Notes: a model not told the origin generated them from the sequence alone. Numbered from the stretch's first letter, positions 48,851-60,639 are shown. The stretch is 64,000 nucleotides of DNA from Brachionus rotundiformis (GCA_016802295.1 JAESIW010000090.1:785815-849814), one strand, 5' to 3'. Numbers and translations are program-made.

Positions 48851-49461
48851 TTAAAAATTTGCAATATTTTTACCTTTAAACCTCTGAATTGAATCCATAT
48901 GTAGTTTCTTAAGCTCGTTAATTCCAAGGTGTTTATCTTTTTTGGGTATTTCTTCTTCTATGTAAATTAATTTTATTATAAAAGTTAATTTTACCTTGTT
49001 TTTAATTTCTAAGAGTTTCTCAGAAAAAAAATAAAAAAATTTATCGATGTTTTTAAAATTTTTATCGATGTTTTCGACGTTTTTCGCTTTAGTCCAGGCA
49101 GTTGTTTCTGTTAGCGATAATCCATTGAACGATTTGGATAAAGGAATTGGTGGAGGGTTGTCGTCAATTGGTGTTACGTGAATTGAGGACTTTATATTGC
49201 TTCGGGCACTGCTAATCTCAATTTGGGTATCTTCTACAATTTGAGTCGTTTCTTCTTTTTCAATCTCAATTTCCAGTGAAAGAGTTTCATCAATCGTTCT
49301 TGATAATTCCAGCTCGCGAAAGATTTCTCCCGGAACTGAATTGAAAATTTCTTTCGACCTCAGCTGGGCCAAAAGCGAATAATTTTTTTCCCTAATGTGA
49401 TGATATATTTGACTGACTGCCCCACTTCCATCTAAAAGATTTTATGAGTTAAATAGAATGA
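48851..49461 (-). CDS. Antisense ORF inside the Tc1-like element
   Basis: Minus strand. A GT-AG intron can be placed between KNK and EEEIPKKDKH (about 48,997-48,957), giving a C-terminus GINELKKLHMDSIQRFKGK. Upstream, an exon beginning after an AG at about 49,434 reads DGSGAVSQIYHHIREKNYSL, LAQLRSKEIFNSVPGEIFRE, ELSRTIDETLSLEIEIEKEE. The protein is acidic with a Pro-rich patch (DDNPPPIPLSKSF). It is not a transposase. It may be a captured host gene piece or an element-specific accessory gene. The intact frame over ~170 codons contrasts with the broken transposase opposite. Confidence 0.45.
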
Positions 49462-49724
49462 AAAATTAATTGAACCAACCTCATCAAACTTTTTCAATCA
49501 TCAATCATCAATGTCACATAATGGTACATGACGAATGGTTCCTAAGTATTTTATGATTGCTTTGGTTGCTTTCTGAATGTTTGATTGCTCCCTGAAAACC
49601 ATAATTTCGATACATTGAACATCAAATTTTCTTCTTGGTGAATATATGATGAAGCATTCCAACTCAAAATGTAGTAATTATTAATGTTGATATAGAATAT
49701 AATTTAATTAAAAACTTAAGGCTA

Positions 49725-50755
49725 TTGAAATTAGAAAGCATCGTTTTAAAAATCGCATAAAGAATTGGTATCAAATGTACTTTAAAAGTCAAAGAAAAAA
49801 TCAAAAAGTGACTCCAGTAATCAGGAATTTTTTAAAAGTAAATTTTTCACATGCAATTTTAAAAAATTTTTTATTTTTTATGTCTTCCAGGATAGGATAG
49901 AGAAGACTAATGGGTTAGTAACTGCTAGAGACTTGTCCATTGGAGTTTTTAAACTTTTCAATGTCAAAATAAGTCTATCAACTGTAGCCTTATACAGAAA
50001 AAGTAAAACAATTTTCACCAAATTAACAAAAATTAATCTAAATATCAACAAATGAATTATTACTGGAGACGATTAAAAAAGAGACCTTCACTGAATCAAA
50101 ACCAAATAAATAAACGATATGATTTTGCAAAGAAATAGAATTATTCATTGAGAAAATTCATCTTTGCAGATTAAACTACAATCAAAATAAATCAGAGTCC
50201 TCTTTATCACATGAGACTAAGAGAAACAAGACCTAAAAGCATTGGTATCAGCTCAAAAAGCTCAATTAAAATAAATATATGGGGGGCTATTAGCTTTAAA
50301 GGTCCCTCAAAATTTGTGGTAATAGTTAATTAATTTAAAATAATTATATCTGAATAATTATCCTTTATTTTTAGTTATTTAATACCAATTTAAATCAATA
50401 CTCGTAGGAAAATTTCCTTAAAAATTATCTTTGTCAGTACGTAGATAAAAATTATTAAGGTTCGGTATTTCTCATACAGGACAATGATCCAAAACATAGA
50501 TCGCAGAGTACAAATGTACAAAATTCTTAGAGGAAACAAATATAGTCTGGGTAAATTCAAAAAATTAAAATATAAAACATTATTGAAATTCTAAAAGATA
50601 AGAACTTCGACACAATCTCCAGATTTTAATCCTATGGAACTCCTTTGGCATGAACTGAAAGACTTTGTTAGGAAAAAACAATGTAAAAGTGAACAAGAAC
50701 TTATAAGAGCAATAAAAGCTTTGAAAGAATTTCAAATGAAGAAAATGTAAAAAAT
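49725..50755 (+). pseudogene. Tc1/mariner transposase
   Basis: Pieces in order: a helix-turn-helix (TARDLSIGVFKLFNVKISLS, TVALYRK), FIFAD followed by a TAA where the family has Glu (first catalytic Asp kept), INIWGAISFKGPSKFVVI, QDNDPKHRSQST (second catalytic Asp) and TQSPDFNPMELLWHELKDFV (region of the third acidic residue). The order and spacing are those of Tc1-like DDE transposases, which excise and insert at TA. At least three stops and several frameshifts; some gaps (near 49,850-49,890 and 50,320-50,365) could be introns of 35-60 bp. Confidence 0.85.
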
Positions 50756-50880
50756 ATATAAACCATATTAAAAGGTTTTAAAATTAGTAAGTGAAAAAAA
50801 ATGAAATGGGTTGAACACTAAAACTTTATTTTAAAATAAATAATTTAAAAAAAAAAATTTTAAATCCTAAAAAAATTCTT

Positions 50881-51080
50881 GGAACCGGAACGGGTCGGGA
50901 ACGGAGTTTGAAACGGTGATTGGAACTGGTCGGGAACGGTGAATGGAACAGTGTTAGGAACGGGAACGGTGAATGGAACGTTTTTTTTCTAAATTTAATT
51001 AAATTTTTTAAAAATGAACGGCTTTTATACCGCTCAAAAAAAAGAACGTGCTTTTTTTTTCATAGCAAATAAAACTACTG
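50881..51080 (-). repeat. Right GTTCC array and terminal inverted repeat
   Basis: The array (about 50,881-50,975) and repeat (50,976-51,080) mirror the left end. The hairpin with TATAAAAG is present with one stem change (GAGCGG for GAACGG). Confidence 0.85.
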
Positions 51081-51089
51081 TATCTATAA

Positions 51090-52420
51090 GGTATTTGAGT
51101 TATTAAATCAAAATCCTGTATCAACAGATTCAGAAGATCAAAGTCTTTATTCATCGTTTCAAAATTTATCCATGAATGACGATTACCAAACTCTAGAAGA
51201 AAATAAGGTTGAAAGCCTTCCTCCAAATCAATCAGCCTCAAAAAATGCTCGAAAAGAAGAATGATATAATAAACAACAAGAAGATAAAAATGATTTAAAT
51301 GATTAAAAAGAAAAAGAAGAATTGATAAGACATCTGTTAGACGATCCGTCACAAAACCCAAATATACTTAAACATATAAGAAAGCAAAATAACTACTTTA
51401 ATTTTTGATAAATCAATATGAACATTTCAAAGAAGATAAAAAAGAAACAAAGCAACAAATAGATCGAACCGATATTTGACTAGCTAAATTTTTTCTTAGA
51501 CGAAATATCACATTGGAAGCTTTAAACGATGCTGATATGCGTGAAATTTCTAACAAAAAAATAGGAATATTTTCATTTACTCAAAAAAATTTGTCTAAAC
51601 TAATGAATTTTCTGAAAAAATTAAAAAACCGAACAACATCAGTGAGCGGTCAATGTATCTTAAATTATTGATATGTGTTCGAAAAACGAAAAATAAGAGC
51701 ACTTTGCATTTTTAGTTCCGAGAATAAAAAAATTGGAAAAAGAATTATTTGTGATTGGAATTGTTAGGATGGAAGGAAGACAAAGTGCTGAAGAAGTCAA
51801 AAGTTCAGTTGAGCTAATAGTAAATAAATTCGAATTTGATAAAAAAAATTTTCAGCAGTTGTTGTTGATGAAGGCTCTATTTAATTACGATTTTTTAAAC
51901 CAGTTGATTGTGATGAATATTATTATATTACAGAAACTGAAGCTGAAGAGAAGTGGCAGATGAAACAAATGAATTAGGAGGAAATTTAGAAAATATAACC
52001 GAGATTGGAACAACTGTGCTAGATACTTTTGAATTTGAAAATTATATTCAAATAGAATTAAAAAAAGTTGAATTTTATGCACCAGATGAAACAATCGTTT
52101 ACTAAAGTGAATACGAAAATGCGCTTAATTGATTAAATATATAAAAATCTGTTAAGGCAGCGATAAAATCCCACGATTTAACTGCGCTTAGAAGTTTAAT
52201 TTAGTTTTAAGAAAATAAACAGAATCAAATAGTTTCAAGTTTTTTAGGAAGATTATCAAGATTTGAAATTTCAATTAAAAAAAGATAAACTTCATCAGGT
52301 TTTCACAGAAAGATGTAAAAAACATAGGCAAAATTATTTTCGTTGCTCAGCATTCACGATGCTTTTTACATTTTTGAAATCATACAGACAAGATGTATTT
52401 TTCGATGAACACAGGTAGTC
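51090..52420 (+). pseudogene. Badly decayed transposase, probably hAT
   Basis: A mosaic of open pieces on the plus strand: STDSEDQSLYSSFQNLSMND, KEELIRHLLDDPSQNPNI, LAKFFLRRNITLEALNDADM, REISNKKIGIFSFTQKNLSK and KAAIKSHDLTALRSLI, with many stops between. The LAKFFLRRNITLEAL block resembles the hAT signature (ArfFaxxxLPLxxV). The end near 52,420 is arbitrary. Confidence 0.4.
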
Positions 52421-52737
52421 AACGAAGTAAGCATGTTATTTTTTTTGGATACGGGATTAATATTTTTCATTCATTTAAACTCTATTTTTATTTTGACATT
52501 TTTAATTAAAAAGAACTTATATTTTTTCGGGGTGACAAATTAAATTTCTTTAAGATGACAAAAATAACCAAACTACTGACAAAATTATTAATTGAGATGA
52601 CATTTTAATAATTTTTCACTGAAAATATAAAACCTTATTTGAAGACAAAAAAAACTAATGAAAAGTTTTAATAGGGCATCAAAAAATTATTCAGATTCGC
52701 ACAATTGAAGTCGCATGATATCTTCTCTAATTGAATA

Positions 52738-53822
52738 CTTTATGTCTTTCGGGCTTCAGTTGTGAAACGATTCAGTTGCGCGTTTACTTTACGTAAAACA
52801 TGAGCAAAGCACATAACTCTCTTTTCAAAAATATGAGCGAATGCTTCTTGAAATCCATTGGTGATTAAATCGGCATCATCTGTTTTTACGATCTCTGGCA
52901 AATACTCCAGTTGCATCACATCGAAAACAACAAGTGATTCAAAAAGGAATTTGAAGTCATCTCCTGTTTCGTTGGTTGAAATACAAATACCAAACGAATG
53001 AAAATGCTTTTGGCGATCAGTAGTACCAATCATCAAGACTTGGAAACCTTGCAAAATGAGTTTCTAAGCAGCATCTACTGTTAAATGCTTTGTCTTATCC
53101 GCATTGCTAATCAGTTGCTTGGTTGTGAAAAAAATTCGGAAAAACATGAGCTGATTGTTATCTACAGCTTTCTCGAAACTTGGACAAATGGTTTGTGATA
53201 ATCGTCTAGAACCTCCTTCCGATTTTGGTACCATAGTTCAAAATCAGGAACGTTTATTTGTGCCGGACCGTAGTTATCTTTACGTATAATAGCCAGATAG
53301 TTACTTAAAGTTTTTATTTTTTGTTGCTGTAGTCCATCATGATCGATTGCTCTCAGTATGGCTTTTGGGGTTGTTTTATTTCGAAGTAACGCTTGATCTA
53401 GTCTTTTATTTCTGTTGGTATACCTCTTTCTGTTTTATCATTGTGCTCATGTTTATCATCAGTGATGAATAAACATACTTCGTCATTAGAAGTAAGGTGA
53501 TAATAAGACATGGTGCTGCAGCTCGACAACGAGATCAACGGAAATGTGGCGAACAACGGAAATAATAGCAAACAGTGTCAATTCGTTTCAGCTTGTATTG
53601 GTATTTTCATAAGTTGGTATCCTGGATAAATTTATTTATGGATCCTTGCTTGCTCATTTTGGCATCTTTTTGCTGAATAAATTCAATCAACTTAATAATT
53701 GCTACCTCTTGATATGAAATTCCTTTCCCACGCTTTTTTGGTGGTTCTACATTTTCTTGGTCTATATCAAGCATTGTGTCCTCTTCATTGAAATTCCGAA
53801 TTCCTGATTCAATGCTTGACAT
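52738..53822 (-). pseudogene. MULE-type transposase with FLYWCH-like finger
   Basis: Minus strand. The N-terminus (MSSIESGIRNFNEEDTMLDI) leads into a finger-like piece (YKLKRIDTVCYYFRC, CRAAAP), then HEHNDKTERGIPTEIKD, KAILRAIDHDGLQQQKIKTL, GPAQINVPDFELW and the MULE core MIGTTDRQKHFHSFGICIST, NETGDDFKFLFESLVVF, PEIVKTDDADLITNGFQEAF, CFAHVLRKVNAQL. The TDDAD and CFAHV blocks match the second Asp and the C-x2-H of MULE transposases. The frame is broken at least twice; the C-terminal SWIM finger is not visible. Confidence 0.75.
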
Positions 53823-54480
53823 GACAATGCTTTTATTTCTTATCGAAAGGTATTTATTTTTTTGGTTGATATGGAAGAGAAAATTGTTTTATATTATAAG
53901 TATTTATTTTATCTGTTAATATACAAGCTTATCAATTAAAATTATATCACTTTTAAATTTTTGTCACCTTTTTTTTGTCACTTAATTAGTTTAATTATCA
54001 GTGAAGTATTTTATTGTCATCAAGTTTAGTTTTTTTGTTAGTAAAATAGGAATTTTTTCGTCAGTCCATTTAATGATGGCCATTAAAAAGAAAGTAAGGA
54101 AAATGAAAAAAAACACAATGATAATTATGAAACTAAAAATAAAGCATGATATTGATACTAACATAACATTTTTATTGAGTTGTTTATTCAATTGATGAAA
54201 TGACTTTACCCAAACGGTAATCCTCGAAAATAAAAAGAGTTATCAAAATCTTTACCAACTGAATTTAATTTGATCAAGTCGTTAATCGAAATATCTTTGT
54301 TGAATTATAACGATACGACTTCACTTGTGATGCTAATTACTGATATTAAATTATTAAATTTCACCAAAGTAATTCCATTTTTATTAATTGACACAATTGT
54401 ATTATTATTAATTTTTCTAACTCAATGTTCATTAGCTATGCGTTGTTGGTTATTTTCATATCTTATTAAATTATTTTTAA
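53823..54480. other. Spacer with AT-rich sequence
   Basis: Short open frames on both strands (53,991-54,195) mirror each other and have no family features. Nothing further seen. Confidence 0.4.
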
Positions 54481-54520
54481 TTAGGTATCCCGGATACATT
54501 CCGACAGGAAAAATCGACTT

Positions 54521-54565
54521 GTTCGAGCACGTGTACAGTAACAGTACACGTTTGCGTACTCGAAC
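54521..54565. repeat. Hairpin at the left end of the first BED-hAT element
   Basis: GTTCGAGCACGTGTAC (54521-54536) pairs with GTACACG...TACTCGAAC (54544-54565), leaving a small bulge. Further CGAAC/GTACATG repeats follow to 54,605. A near-perfect palindrome GTATCCCGGATAC lies just outside (54485-54497). The position, 150-200 bp beyond the transposase end, fits subterminal repeats of a hAT element. Confidence 0.5.
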
Positions 54566-54721
54566 ATGTCGAAATTTGGGGTTTGTACATGTACCCGAAC
54601 TCGGGTTTTTTGTTTTTTAAGTGTTTTCAAAAATTAATATTTGATTTTTTTTATTTAAGTTTATTAATATATAATATTAGTTTCTAAAAATGTCTTTTTA
54701 TTTATTTAATTTTTTATGATA

Positions 54722-56470
54722 TGTATTTAATTAAATCTATGTTTTCCCTCATAACCTTGTCTATCAACGTCTCAGGATTCATGTTTATAGATCTTATGTC
54801 AGAAGCCAGGGCACAAATTACTAAAGTCACTCCAAAAAGCTTAAGTAGATTTTTGTCTGTCTGATAATTATTCTATTAATTCTAAATATTCAAGGCATTC
54901 AGCTCTTATTTCATTCAACTTTTTTATCCTATTAGTATCCTAATGGAATTGATAGGATTTAGACTTAAGAAGACTTCTTAACGCAGCGTTGTAACTAGAT
55001 TGATATTGCTTTGGATTTGGCTGACTGGTAGAAGTTCGAGGTTTACTATGGTTTGTTTCCTGCTTTTCATCCATCAAAAAAGGGCCATTTCAACAAAGGT
55101 ATTAGATGCTTTACTTTTATATTCAATTCCAAATTGCTCTGAATCACATAATTCTAACTTCGAGGTATTTAAAAGAGCAGGTGTAAAATCTATTTTGAAT
55201 TAAAATCTAATTCGAATTGGAATTTTTTTTTAATTTTTCTTTCTGATCTGATCTACTAATTTTTTCTCTCATCACGCTAATGCATTTCATCAAGCGTTCC
55301 TTTTAGAATTATTATAAGAGCAGGAATCAAGTAACCAATAGTCCAGTCAGTTTTTTGGTTGAGGATAAAAGTGTAAACATCGGATTCAAGATTCGTAAAA
55401 ATAATACAGAAACAGAACAAGAACTATCAACTTTGAATGCTTTTTTTTCATAAGCCTTAAAGAAAGATTCCAACATTAAATAAGAAGATGACCATCTAGT
55501 CCCATTTTCACATCTTAATTTAAAATTTTTGCTTATAAAATCTACAGAATTTATATTCGAGTTTCTTATTGACCTTGCAAATTTAGACAGTTTTGCAAGA
55601 ATTTTACTAAAATTTTTACACTTGTCAATTGATGTACGTATTACTTAGTTGATTTTATGAGAAGCACATGAATGTCCAGGGACTAAATTGTTTACTTACT
55701 TAAAGTTTAAAAAGTTAACTTTCTCGAAATTTTCTTCATAAATATTTTCGTCAGATTCTAATTAAGAATCTGTAAAATTATTAACTTGAAACATAGTTTC
55801 TACTGTTTTTTAAGAAACAGCTTCAATAGCCCCAATTCCAGATTGAACTTGAATTTCTTCCTCGTCTCCTACACTTTTGTTTTCTGATTCAGATTCAGTT
55901 ATTGGAAAATTTTTTTCTTCTAAAACAACACTTAGAATCTTTCGATCAATCTCATTAAACAAGTACCTGACCTTATTTTTGTTTTTGTTTGAACCATTTC
56001 AATAACATCAATTAAATTGCTAAAAACAATAGATGCTGACAATGCTGTTGTAAAGAAGAGATATTTAACCAAAGTTCGGTAATTAAACAAATCAATTTAG
56101 CTTCTTTTATCATTTTTTCAATTGACGAAGAATATCGATAAGCTCAGGCAATATATTTGTCTTGAAAGTATCCTCACAAGGAATCTCAAAATTTAGCATC
56201 TTTCTTAAAAAAGATTGAAATTTCATTTATTGCTGTAGAAGATGTCAAAAAATATTTTTCTTTTATTTTCCATTTTGAGCACGATCCAACTGAGATGTAT
56301 ATGAAATTCCTGACATTCGTGTGAAAGTGTTTCTTCAAGTTTCCTGATTCACCTAATTTCATTTTATAGAAGCAGACACATTGAAGACATTTAAAAGGAA
56401 TTGATTTTTTAGGTCTGAACGCAAATTTGGTTTGAGAATCAAAAAACTTAAGTTAAGGCCAATATTTGAC
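54722..56470 (-). pseudogene. hAT transposase with BED zinc finger, copy 1
   Basis: Minus strand. BED finger at about 56,410-56,310: PFKCLQCVCFYKMKLGESGN, LKKHFHTN. Mid-part: KLRCENGTRWSSSYLMLESF, FKAYEKKAF (about 55,550-55,450), the hAT TRWxSxYxML block. C-terminus: VICALASDIRSINMNPETL and DKVMREN, ending near 54,730, the end of the hAT dimerisation domain. Several stops and frameshifts. hAT transposases cut and paste with 8-bp target duplications; the right end was not found. Confidence 0.75.
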
Positions 56471-57089
56471 ATTTTTTTCTTCAATTTTTAAATTTCTTTT
56501 TCTCAAGTATGATAATTAAATCATCTTTTCTTGTTTTATTTCCCTCACTTCTTCTCAATTAAATAAAAAAATTATTATGTGTGGAATAAATAAATAAACT
56601 TGATTTTATATCTAGCCCCTTTTAAAGATTAAGTGACAAGTCTTTGCAAACTATTCTTTATCACCTGGAAATTATTTTTGAATTACTCCTTAAATTGAGT
56701 TTTTACGGCAATTATAGATTTTTTTAAATAATTAAATACTTTATGTTTTGTTTGAAATTAAATTAGATTAACTTAAATATTTTAAAAATATTATAAAATA
56801 TTCAATTTTGTACAAATAAAATCAAAAAAATAATTTCTTACTAAAATCTATACATATCATGATTTTTATATTATAATATATTAATGGTGATGCATTTTCT
56901 AAAAAAAGATTTTTATTTTATTTTATTTGAATAAAAATCAATATTTTAAAATATCAAAAAAAGAAAACAAAAAAAAATAAAGTTATCTAGAAAACTTAGC
57001 TATAATTAATAAAATAATAAAATTAAATCTAATAAAAAATACATTTACCTTCATCAGAAATTGTGTATTCATAATAAAGCAGCTAATTA
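56471..57089. other. AT-rich spacer
   Basis: No coding sequence or repeat recognised. Confidence 0.4.
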
Positions 57090-57480
57090 TGCTCTCTTAA
57101 CTCTTAATATCGCCAAATAATACAAAACGAAAGAAACTTCTTTGAAATAAATGAAATTCTCTTTAAATAACAAAAATTAAATGATTAAGCTTCCCAATTC
57201 AATTTTTAGTGTGTATTTTGTTTTGAAATGTTAGCTATTTCGATTTTCAACTTTAGATAGTCATGTTTATCTGTTTTTTCAGTCGATTTTGAATTTTAAG
57301 ATAAAGTGAACTATAAAAAGACATATATTCAATAATAATTTATTAATGAGCTTTTTAGTGTTTTATTTTTATAATTTCAGATATTTAATCTTTAGTGATT
57401 TATAATAGAACTCTTTTAGTTATTATACAAAATTATAATGAAAACACGTTTTAAATTATTGATCTAACTCAAAATCATAG
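57090..57480 (+). repeat. Diverged single copy of the 510-bp satellite unit (left part)
   Basis: Shares an ordered series of blocks with the array at the right edge of the window: CTTAATATCGC, ...AAATGATTAAG, GTGTAT..., TTTACTTTAGATA-type block, CATGTTTATCTGT, AGTGAACT, ATATTTAATCTT. The rest of the unit continues at 60,640 after the hAT insertion. Confidence 0.7.
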
Positions 57481-57809
57481 AAGCACACTTGAACCAAGTG
57501 TTAAGTTTGAAAAATGAAAGTTTAAGTTATTTAAATACAGTTACGTGGAAAATGAAAGGTTGAATCGAGAATTAAAGATAATTTAACAAAACTAAACTAA
57601 ATAAAATAGAATAAATTTATTTATTTATAATTTTTTGTAATTTCTTGATGCTTAAAAAAATAATTTTTTTTTTGATAATAAAGTATTTAAAAACAATAAA
57701 TTGTAATATTAAAAGTATTTTTAGTTAAGTTCTTTAGAATAAATCCACATTTACTTTTAATACAGTTTTACACATAAAGTTTTTGATTTTATATTTTGAT
57801 TTCTCTTAC

Positions 57810-58645
57810 TGCTGACAACTCCACAAATACTAAAATATCTTTCAACAAATGACGAAGACGCTGGAATTGAAAACAATTTTTTCGCTTATGAGCTCAAAAT
57901 AGGGAGCCTGGTAGAATTTGTTCTCCAAAATTCTTTGGTTGATTTTTGAAGCTCTGTTTGATCTCTAATTAGATCCAAAAAGATTTGCTTTTCATTAGTA
58001 ATTTTTTCAAAGTTGGTAAGTCGAGTTCTATCGGCATTAGTCTCATAGTCTCTTGAATTAATAAACGTTCAAAATACCTGGTTTTCTCTATTTTCGTAAA
58101 CCCTTGCTTGTGAGGAACGGTCAGCTTCCGAATTTTGCGTTTGAGAATTCAAATCCGGATCATCATCAAGAAAAAAAAGGACTGTTTCAGTAAATCAGCC
58201 TAAGGCTTTTTCTTTAAATTGCCGAGCGTAATCTTGATTTAACTAATTTTGAGGTATTGAATAAAGTTGCTAAGAAATAAATTTTCGATTCCAATTCGAA
58301 ATTGAAACGATCTTTAATCGATTTAAGAATCTCTTCAATTAGTTTCTTTCCATCTCCAATTTCTTGATTCGGATCAAAGGTTGCATGTAAAATCACGATA
58401 AGGGTTGGGACTAGATCCCCTTTATGCCAATCTGTTTTTTGTGATAGCAATGAAAACATGTACAAATGGTGCAATATTTTTAGAAAACGTACAGTTTTTT
58501 TTTTATTTATTCGGCTTTGATTGTCTTGATTTTTTCAAAAGAATTGAAAAATGAGGCTAGCATCAGGTATGATGAGGACAACCTGATTCCATTTTCGCAT
58601 CTCAATTTTGCATTTTTGGCACTAAAATTGTAAGACAAAATTGTA
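57810..58645 (-). pseudogene. hAT transposase copy 2, catalytic and dimerisation part
   Basis: Reads NAKLRCENGIRLSSSYLMLA, SFFNSFEK (about 58,630-58,530), then an open frame 58,474-58,214 with TLIVILHATFDPNQEIGDGK and YFLATLFNTSKLV, and the hAT C-terminal block FSIPASSSFVERYFSICGVV, SSKRNQ near 57,880-57,800. The C-terminal SSxxERxFS motif is diagnostic for hAT dimerisation domains. Closely related to copy 1 (same CENG-x-R-x-SSSYLML). TRW is changed to IRL here. Confidence 0.8.
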
Positions 58646-58656
58646 GATCGTCTAAC

Positions 58657-59002
58657 TGTGATGTTCCAGTTAACTAATAAAGGGTTTTATTTGGAGAATC
58701 TTTATTTATAAAAAAGGGTATGAAAACGGCCGTTCTAAAATTAAAATAAAAAGGATAAGGCCGAAGCAAATTTAAAAGTTTGTAAATTAATTTCAAGAAA
58801 GTGTATAAAATGTGGTTCGAATCATATAAATTGAATTAGTATTGTGGTTGACTAACGCATGCGAATAAAAATGTAAAAGCTGAAGTAGCAGACATAGCTG
58901 GTTGGTTGCAGCAATGTCTGCGTATGCGCGTTAGTCAGTTACAATAAAAGAAACTGTTTGATCAGATGTGACTTTTGTGTTGTCTTTTGTCAAGACACCA
59001 CA
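58657..59002 (+). mobile_element. Solo LTR inside the hAT element
   Basis: 346 bp, beginning TGTGATGT and ending ACACCACA (imperfect inverted ends, TG...CA), flanked by the 5-bp direct repeat CTAAC at 58652-58656 and 59003-59007. It contains a TATAAAA string (58,804) and AATAAAA-type signals (58,864 and 58,943). A 5-bp duplication fits Ty3/gypsy, Ty1/copia or BEL elements; with no internal region the group cannot be told. Confidence 0.75.
58845..58942. repeat. Nested stem-loop in the solo LTR
   Basis: The outer arms GACTAACGCATGCG (58850-58863) and CGTATGCGCGTTAGTC (58921-58936) pair with one small bulge and extend outward with G-U pairs. An inner stem GCAGACAT (58888-58895) / ATGTCTGC (58914-58921) closes an 18-nt loop. 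Confidence 0.65.
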
Positions 59003-59103
59003 CTAACTCTACTTGCGAAATTTGATAGCCTTGTAAGAATGTTTACGAAATTTTTTACTGATTTTATCGCTGATCGAACGGCCAAGTTAAGTTTGTGACT
59101 AGC

Positions 59104-59790
59104 TCATGAGTACCTTGGTACATTATTTGTTCCTAATTGGATATTTAGAAAGTTTGCATCGCCGCTTAAATATTCGTCTTCACTATTAACTGCTTCATTA
59201 GGATTATCTTCATCGTAATCAAAATCGCCTTCATCATCATTTCCAACTTCTAAATCCATAACACTTCTTGCTTCTGGGATCAATAGATCAATTTCCCTAT
59301 CGACTTCATTAATGTTGTGAATAAGTACATCCTGAATATTGTTCCTGTTGTCCTCTTCAAAAGATACTTGATTTTCACCTTCACCATTATAATCTTCATC
59401 ATCATCATCATTATCATCATTTTCCGATTGCTCATCCACGCTCTCATTATTATTTCCTTCTTCTAAATTGTCATCAGGAACTTGATTTTCTCTAATATCT
59501 TATATTAATTCATCTATGTCTTCATTCACGTCTTCTTCATCAGCAAAACCATTTTCTTGAATATCAGCTTGTTGAATATTTATCTCGAATAAATTGTTGT
59601 TAATTCGTGATGTTGGAATTTTAAATGTTGAATCAAATTAGATGTTGAGCCAATTTTTTCGTGATAGAATTTGCCACATTTTATACATTTAAATTGTATA
59701 GAATCCTTTGGTTTGCGTCTATTTTGCGTATTATTTTAAACTTCAATATTGGTGTAAATTTCATAATTTGGCCGCCAATTTTGATTTTTT
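59104..59790 (-). pseudogene. hAT transposase copy 2, BED finger and acidic region
   Basis: BED finger at about 59,735-59,640: QFKCIKCGKFYHEKIGSTSN, LIQHLKFQHHEL, with C-x2-C, GSTSN-L and H-x4-H. After a frameshift an acidic stretch follows, 59,590-59,440 and the open frame 59,439-59,104 (MDEQSENDDNDDDDEDYN to NIQLGTNNVPRYS). Such acidic linkers often sit between the BED finger and the catalytic core. Confidence 0.75.
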
Positions 59791-60639
59791 TGAATTCAAA
59801 TACATTTTCTAAGCCCAGTTGTACCAAACGATTAAATTTTGATTAATCTTAAAAAAATGTGAATAAAATTATTGTGTTTAAATTATTAATTTATTTTCTT
59901 TCGAAAAAATTTACAATTATTTCCTAAAAAATGATTTAAATATGTTGGATCTTAGTTACATAAGTTTAAAGTCATAAGTTTTTAAGGAGTTTTAATTAAT
60001 TGGCCTATAATATTTTTTTAATGAGAGATTAAATGTCGAAAATTGATTAAAACTAGAATTTTAAACTCAAGATCAGGGTTTTTGAAAAGTCGATTTTATG
60101 AATCAAACATTGTGTTGGGCTTTTTAATTTTCTGTAAAACTTATTTACAAAAAAACATATTTACCATTTAAGGTCATTACGTTTGATTCTGGGTCTTCAA
60201 CTGTAGATAAAGAAGTTTCAGTACTTGTATCTATTTTTTCAGCAATCGAAGACTATTACGAAAATTTTGAACTCTATCGGACTGAAGTTGAGATCATTCT
60301 TTCAAATTTTAATAATCTAAATGTCAAATATCGAACAAGGACTAATATTTACACAGAGATACTTGAAAAGCCATTTTTGATTTAATAATTTTAAAAAAGA
60401 AAAAATTTTCAAAAAATTTTATTTAATTATTAAAATTTTTATTTTTATAATTATTTTACAAAAATTTTGTTAATAGAAAACTACAAAAATTTATAAACTT
60501 TAATAAGTTAAAAAATTATTTGTATTTATTGTTCCAACAAACTTGAATTTTCCAAGTGTTCAAGTTTAAGTGTAAAGTGTAAGTGTAACACTCATACTAA
60601 CACTAAACACTTGGGGATTTTATACTATTAATGTATGCT

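Larger units (their letters stand above)
48308..51080 (+). mobile_element. Complete Tc1/mariner-type element with ~110-bp terminal inverted repeats
   Basis: Both ends begin CAGTAGTTTTATT and are flanked by TA (48306-48307 and 51081-51082), the Tc1/mariner target duplication. The inverted repeats extend about 105-115 bp and are followed on both sides by arrays of GTTCC-containing units. Inside are a plus-strand transposase and an unrelated minus-strand ORF. At 2.77 kb it is longer than a typical Tc1 element. The left repeat has an extra 14-bp partial duplication (GTTCTTGAATACAC) relative to the right one. Confidence 0.88.
57490..60620 (-). mobile_element. BED-finger hAT element, copy 2, inserted in a satellite unit
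   Basis: It splits a satellite unit (left part ends about 57,480, right part resumes about 60,635), which bounds the insertion. The ends carry clustered AAGTGT/ACACTT motifs: CCAAGTGTTAAGTTTG at the left, and at the right, inverted, CCAAGTGTTTAGTGTTAG. The transposase runs on the minus strand. A solo LTR (58,657-59,002) lies inside. I could not identify an exact 8-bp target duplication. Confidence 0.7.
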
